A stretch of DNA of 64,000 nucleotides from CAILUG01 sp038125665 (GTDB taxonomy: Bacteria; Pseudomonadota; Gammaproteobacteria; Pseudomonadales; Pseudohongiellaceae): NCBI GenBank assembly GCA_038125665.1, contig JAYPEI010000005.1, positions 1 through 64,000 of the forward strand, in the 5' to 3' direction. Positions 61,331 to 64,000 of this stretch are shown piece by piece. Within the stretch, counting starts at the first letter, position 1. Each line of letters starts with the position of its first letter. The notes beneath the pieces were generated by a model that did not search any database, was not told the DNA's origin, and saw only the letters and a program-made list of their open reading frames with translations. A program made the translations under genes and the position numbers.

Positions 61331-61741
61331 ATGATGACAGCTCAAAAACTAAGCATATTACGACTATTTTTAAGGTCTGCTACACTTATTGTGGTAGTCC
61401 TGCTTGTCTTCAGTCAGGCAGGATCGGTGAGTGCTCATCATTCATTTGCTATCTATGACTTCGAAGTTACCCAAGAATTCGAGGGAGTGGTTGAAATTAT
61501 TAAATTTCGAAATCCACACATCGAAATGATTTTAAAAGTTACTCACCCTGATGGTTCAGAGGATCTCATTCACTACGTTGAAGGAGCCCCTGCAAATATG
61601 TTGGTCAGAAATGGAGTAACTCCTGATAAGATGAAGGTTGGTAGTCGATTAAAAACAACCGCTTCTCCTTTATTAGAAGACCCAAAGAAATACTTCCTGC
61701 GAGCGCTAATTACTGAAGATGGCACCGAGTACGGTATCTAG
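61331..61741 (+). CDS. DUF6152-like exported protein
   Basis: The 136-residue protein has a signal peptide (LIVVVLLVFSQAGSVSAHHSF) whose mature end starts with His-His, typical of DUF6152 proteins. The conserved core is YDFEVTQEFEGVVEIIKFRNPHIEM, and the domain resembles a small OB or beta barrel. Function unknown; the His residues could bind metal. It is convergent with acs, overlapping its end by 4 bp. Confidence 0.72.
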   Translation: MMTAQKLSILRLFLRSATLIVVVLLVFSQAGSVSAHHSFAIYDFEVTQEFEGVVEIIKFRNPHIEMILKVTHPDGSEDLIHYVEGAPANMLVRNGVTPDKMKVGSRLKTTASPLLEDPKKYFLRALITEDGTEYGI

Positions 61742-63672
61742 GTAGAGCGATTTTCAACAAGTGTCGTCACTACCGATGGGTCTGCTAGAGTGCTGGTATC
61801 GCCTAGAGAATCCAATTCGTTTGCTGCAATTTTGCGTAATATTCTTCTCATAATTTTCCCAGAGCGTGTTTTTGGCAAGCCAGGTGCCCATTGAATGACA
61901 TCTGGTTTGGCTATAGGACCGATCTCTTTAGCTACACAAGCTGTAAGTTCACGAAGTAATTCATCGTTACCGTCTATGCCTTGCATTAAAGTGACATATG
62001 CATAAATACCGGTCCCCTTGATGGCATGAGGAAAACCAACAACAGCAGCCTCGGCAACCATGGGGTGAAGGACAAGAGCGCTTTCAATTTCTGCTGTGCC
62101 TAGTCTGTGGCCAGAGACATTAATCACATCGTCAACTCTGCCTGTTATCCACCAATAGCCATCTTCATCACGTCGTGCTCCGTCGCCTGTGAAATAGTTG
62201 CCCGGATAAGTATTGAAATATGTTTGTAGACAACGTTCATGATCTCCATAAAGAGTTCTTAATTGGGATGGCCAACTAGAAGTTAGAACTAAATTGCCAC
62301 TTGCAGCACCCTTAAGCAATTTTCCTTCTGCATCAACAAGTTCAGGTTTGACACCAAAGAAAGGTAAGGTAGCCGAACCTGGTTTCATAGCTGTCACTCC
62401 AGGAATAGGAGTGATCATGTGTCCCCCAGTTTCAGTCTGCCACCAGGTATCCACAACTGGGCAGCGTGAATCTCCGACAACATGAAAGTACCACTCCCAT
62501 GCTTCTGGATTAATAGGTTCACCGACAGAACCCAGTGTCCTTAGAGAGGTGCGTTGATGCCGTTGAACGGGCTCATTTCCATGAGCCATAAGGGCTCGCA
62601 ACGCAGTAGGCGCTGTATAGAATTGATTAACCCTGTATTTATCAATAATTGACCAGAAACGATCGACATCTGGATAATTCGGAATCCCTTCAAATATGAC
62701 TTGGGTTGCTCCATTACAAAGCGGGCCGTAGGCTATATAAGTATGGCCAGTCACCCAACCAACATCAGCTGCACACCAGAAAACATCTTTATCATGATAG
62801 TCAAAGACGTAGTGGTGGGTCATCGCTGCCTGTAGGAGATAGCCTGCAGTGGAATGAAGAATCCCTTTTGGTTTCCCAGTTGAACCAGAGGTGTATAGGA
62901 TAAACAGCGGATCTTCACTGTCTACCCATTCTGGCTCACAGACATGACTTACTTTACTGAGAGCATCATGCAACCAGTAATCTCGTCCCTCACTCATACT
63001 TACCTGGTCACCCGTTCGCTCCATGACGAAGACTGTATGTACATCTGGACACTTTTCTAGGGCGGTGTCGGTATTTGCCTTCATCGGAATTTTTTTTCCG
63101 CCACGAACTCCGTAATCTGCTGTCAGAACTACTTTACAGTCTGCATCTAGAATGCGAGAGGCTAATGCATCTGGTGAGAAACCCCCGAAGACAACTGAGT
63201 GGACAGCGCCAATACGGACGCAGGCTTGCATAGCTATAACAGCTTCAGGGACCATAGGCATATAGATGCAAACTCGATCTCCTTTACTAACGCCTCGGGA
63301 ACGAAGAACATTAGCAAGCTTGTTCACTTCTATACTAAGTTGATGATACGTTAGCTGTCGGGCTTGGCCAGGTTCGTCGCCTTCCCAAAGAATCGCAGGT
63401 TGATCACCTCGAGTTTCTAGATGTCTATCAATGCAGTTCACGCTAGCGTTGAGCTTGCCTTGACAGAACCAACTAACTTCAGCTTTTGAAAAATCACCTT
63501 CATAGACTTTGTTGAAGGGAGAATGCCAACTAAGAAAGCGGTTTGCCATCTGTGCCCAAAAACTATCTGGAAAATGAATCGATTCGTCATAAAGTCGCTT
63601 GTACTTGGCGAAATCGAGATGTGTCTTGTCTGCTATCTCAGGTGAGACAGGGTAAAGATTTTCTTGCGACAT
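61738..63672 (-). CDS. acs: Acetyl-CoA synthetase
   Basis: The 644-residue AMP-forming ligase activates acetate. Motifs are ILYTSGSTGKPKG (ATP loop), VDTWWQTETGG and the regulatory Lys in TRSGKIMRRILRK, normally acetylated. Length is normal. Its promoter must lie in the AT-rich region to its right. Propionate specificity cannot be excluded. Confidence 0.95.
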   Translation of the reverse strand: MSQENLYPVSPEIADKTHLDFAKYKRLYDESIHFPDSFWAQMANRFLSWHSPFNKVYEGDFSKAEVSWFCQGKLNASVNCIDRHLETRGDQPAILWEGDEPGQARQLTYHQLSIEVNKLANVLRSRGVSKGDRVCIYMPMVPEAVIAMQACVRIGAVHSVVFGGFSPDALASRILDADCKVVLTADYGVRGGKKIPMKANTDTALEKCPDVHTVFVMERTGDQVSMSEGRDYWLHDALSKVSHVCEPEWVDSEDPLFILYTSGSTGKPKGILHSTAGYLLQAAMTHHYVFDYHDKDVFWCAADVGWVTGHTYIAYGPLCNGATQVIFEGIPNYPDVDRFWSIIDKYRVNQFYTAPTALRALMAHGNEPVQRHQRTSLRTLGSVGEPINPEAWEWYFHVVGDSRCPVVDTWWQTETGGHMITPIPGVTAMKPGSATLPFFGVKPELVDAEGKLLKGAASGNLVLTSSWPSQLRTLYGDHERCLQTYFNTYPGNYFTGDGARRDEDGYWWITGRVDDVINVSGHRLGTAEIESALVLHPMVAEAAVVGFPHAIKGTGIYAYVTLMQGIDGNDELLRELTACVAKEIGPIAKPDVIQWAPGLPKTRSGKIMRRILRKIAANELDSLGDTSTLADPSVVTTLVENRST

Positions 63673-64000
63673 CAGTATTCCTTTAGATCAAAAACAAAAA
63701 ATCTTAACAAACGATAAAGTTACCTTATCTTTGGTTTAGTTGGAAATCAATCTAAGAGAAAAAACGAGAGAAAATATAAGACATGTAATAATTCGCGCAA
63801 TAAATGTTTCTAGGGTAATGACATTTTATTCGGTAATGATGAGGAACTATCAAGTTTCCCATGTAGTGTTGGTTATCTATGCTACTTGAACAGGAATAGT
63901 ATTCTCAGTCCTTGTGACATGATTTTTTTCATCTAAATAAACCAATTTTGGTTTATGGTTAAGTAATTCAGTGTCTGAATATGTGCCGTAAGAACAAATG
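63673..64000. other. Intergenic region upstream of acs
   Basis: This AT-rich stretch of 328 bp has no gene that I can support. It should contain the acs promoter on the minus strand. A perfect 8-2-8 inverted repeat, TAAACCAA-TT-TTGGTTTA, lies at 63938-63955 and could be an operator for a gene to the right of the window. No clear terminator is seen. Confidence 0.5.

Overview
The window is a chromosomal segment of a gammaproteobacterium, probably aquatic or marine. The evidence is the gene order: ssrA/smpB, ratA-rnfH, bamE, fur, recN, grpE-dnaK-dnaJ, dapB, carAB, greA, yhbY, rlmE-ftsH, folP-glmM, tpiA-secG, tRNA-Leu, initiator tRNA, rimP-nusA-infB-rbfA-truB, and uvrA divergent from ssb. The core is AT-rich. 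The first 18.6 kb looks more GC-rich by eye (not counted). I cannot place the organism below class.

Positions 190-18816 are a genomic island inserted at the 3' end of the tmRNA gene. Evidence is a 27-bp near-perfect direct repeat of the ssrA 3' end at both edges, an IntS/P4-type integrase beside the intact ssrA, and paired GTACTACT repeats just inside each edge. The cargo is for metals: a half-size UPF0016 exporter, a TonB-dependent receptor with a divergent lipoprotein/PepSY pair, a czcD-czcABC efflux cluster, a small exported protein, a membrane protein paired with a GDCCVxC protein, and a three-cysteine MerR regulator. The recombination end has an AlpA/HTH/tyrosine-recombinase module and the integrase.

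The most striking object is at 13146-13844, minus strand. One reading frame codes for a signal peptide, a MerP-like HMA domain and a DsbD-gamma-like thioredoxin domain. It is interrupted only by two in-frame TGA codons, and these sit exactly where the HMA metal-binding CxxC cysteines should be (UxxU). A hairpin lies 15 nt after the second TGA. I read this as a selenoprotein with a diselenol metal site fused to its own reductant domain. It and the GDCCVxC gene each have a MerR-type promoter with a 19-bp spacer and the same TTGAACCTGTAGT block, so one MerR protein probably controls both.

The remaining 45 kb is mostly core: trans-translation, outer-membrane assembly, iron regulation, DNA repair, heat shock (two sigma-32-like promoters), lysine and carbamoyl-phosphate synthesis, transcription and translation factors, the FtsH protease, folate and cell-wall precursor synthesis, glycolysis, protein secretion, molybdopterin synthesis and acetyl-CoA synthetase. 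Accessory items there are a sulfotransferase-like gene between ssrA and smpB, an aldehyde dehydrogenase between glmM and tpiA, a PCu(A)C copper chaperone, an SDR, and several unknown exported proteins. No CRISPR array, rRNA operon or IS element was seen.
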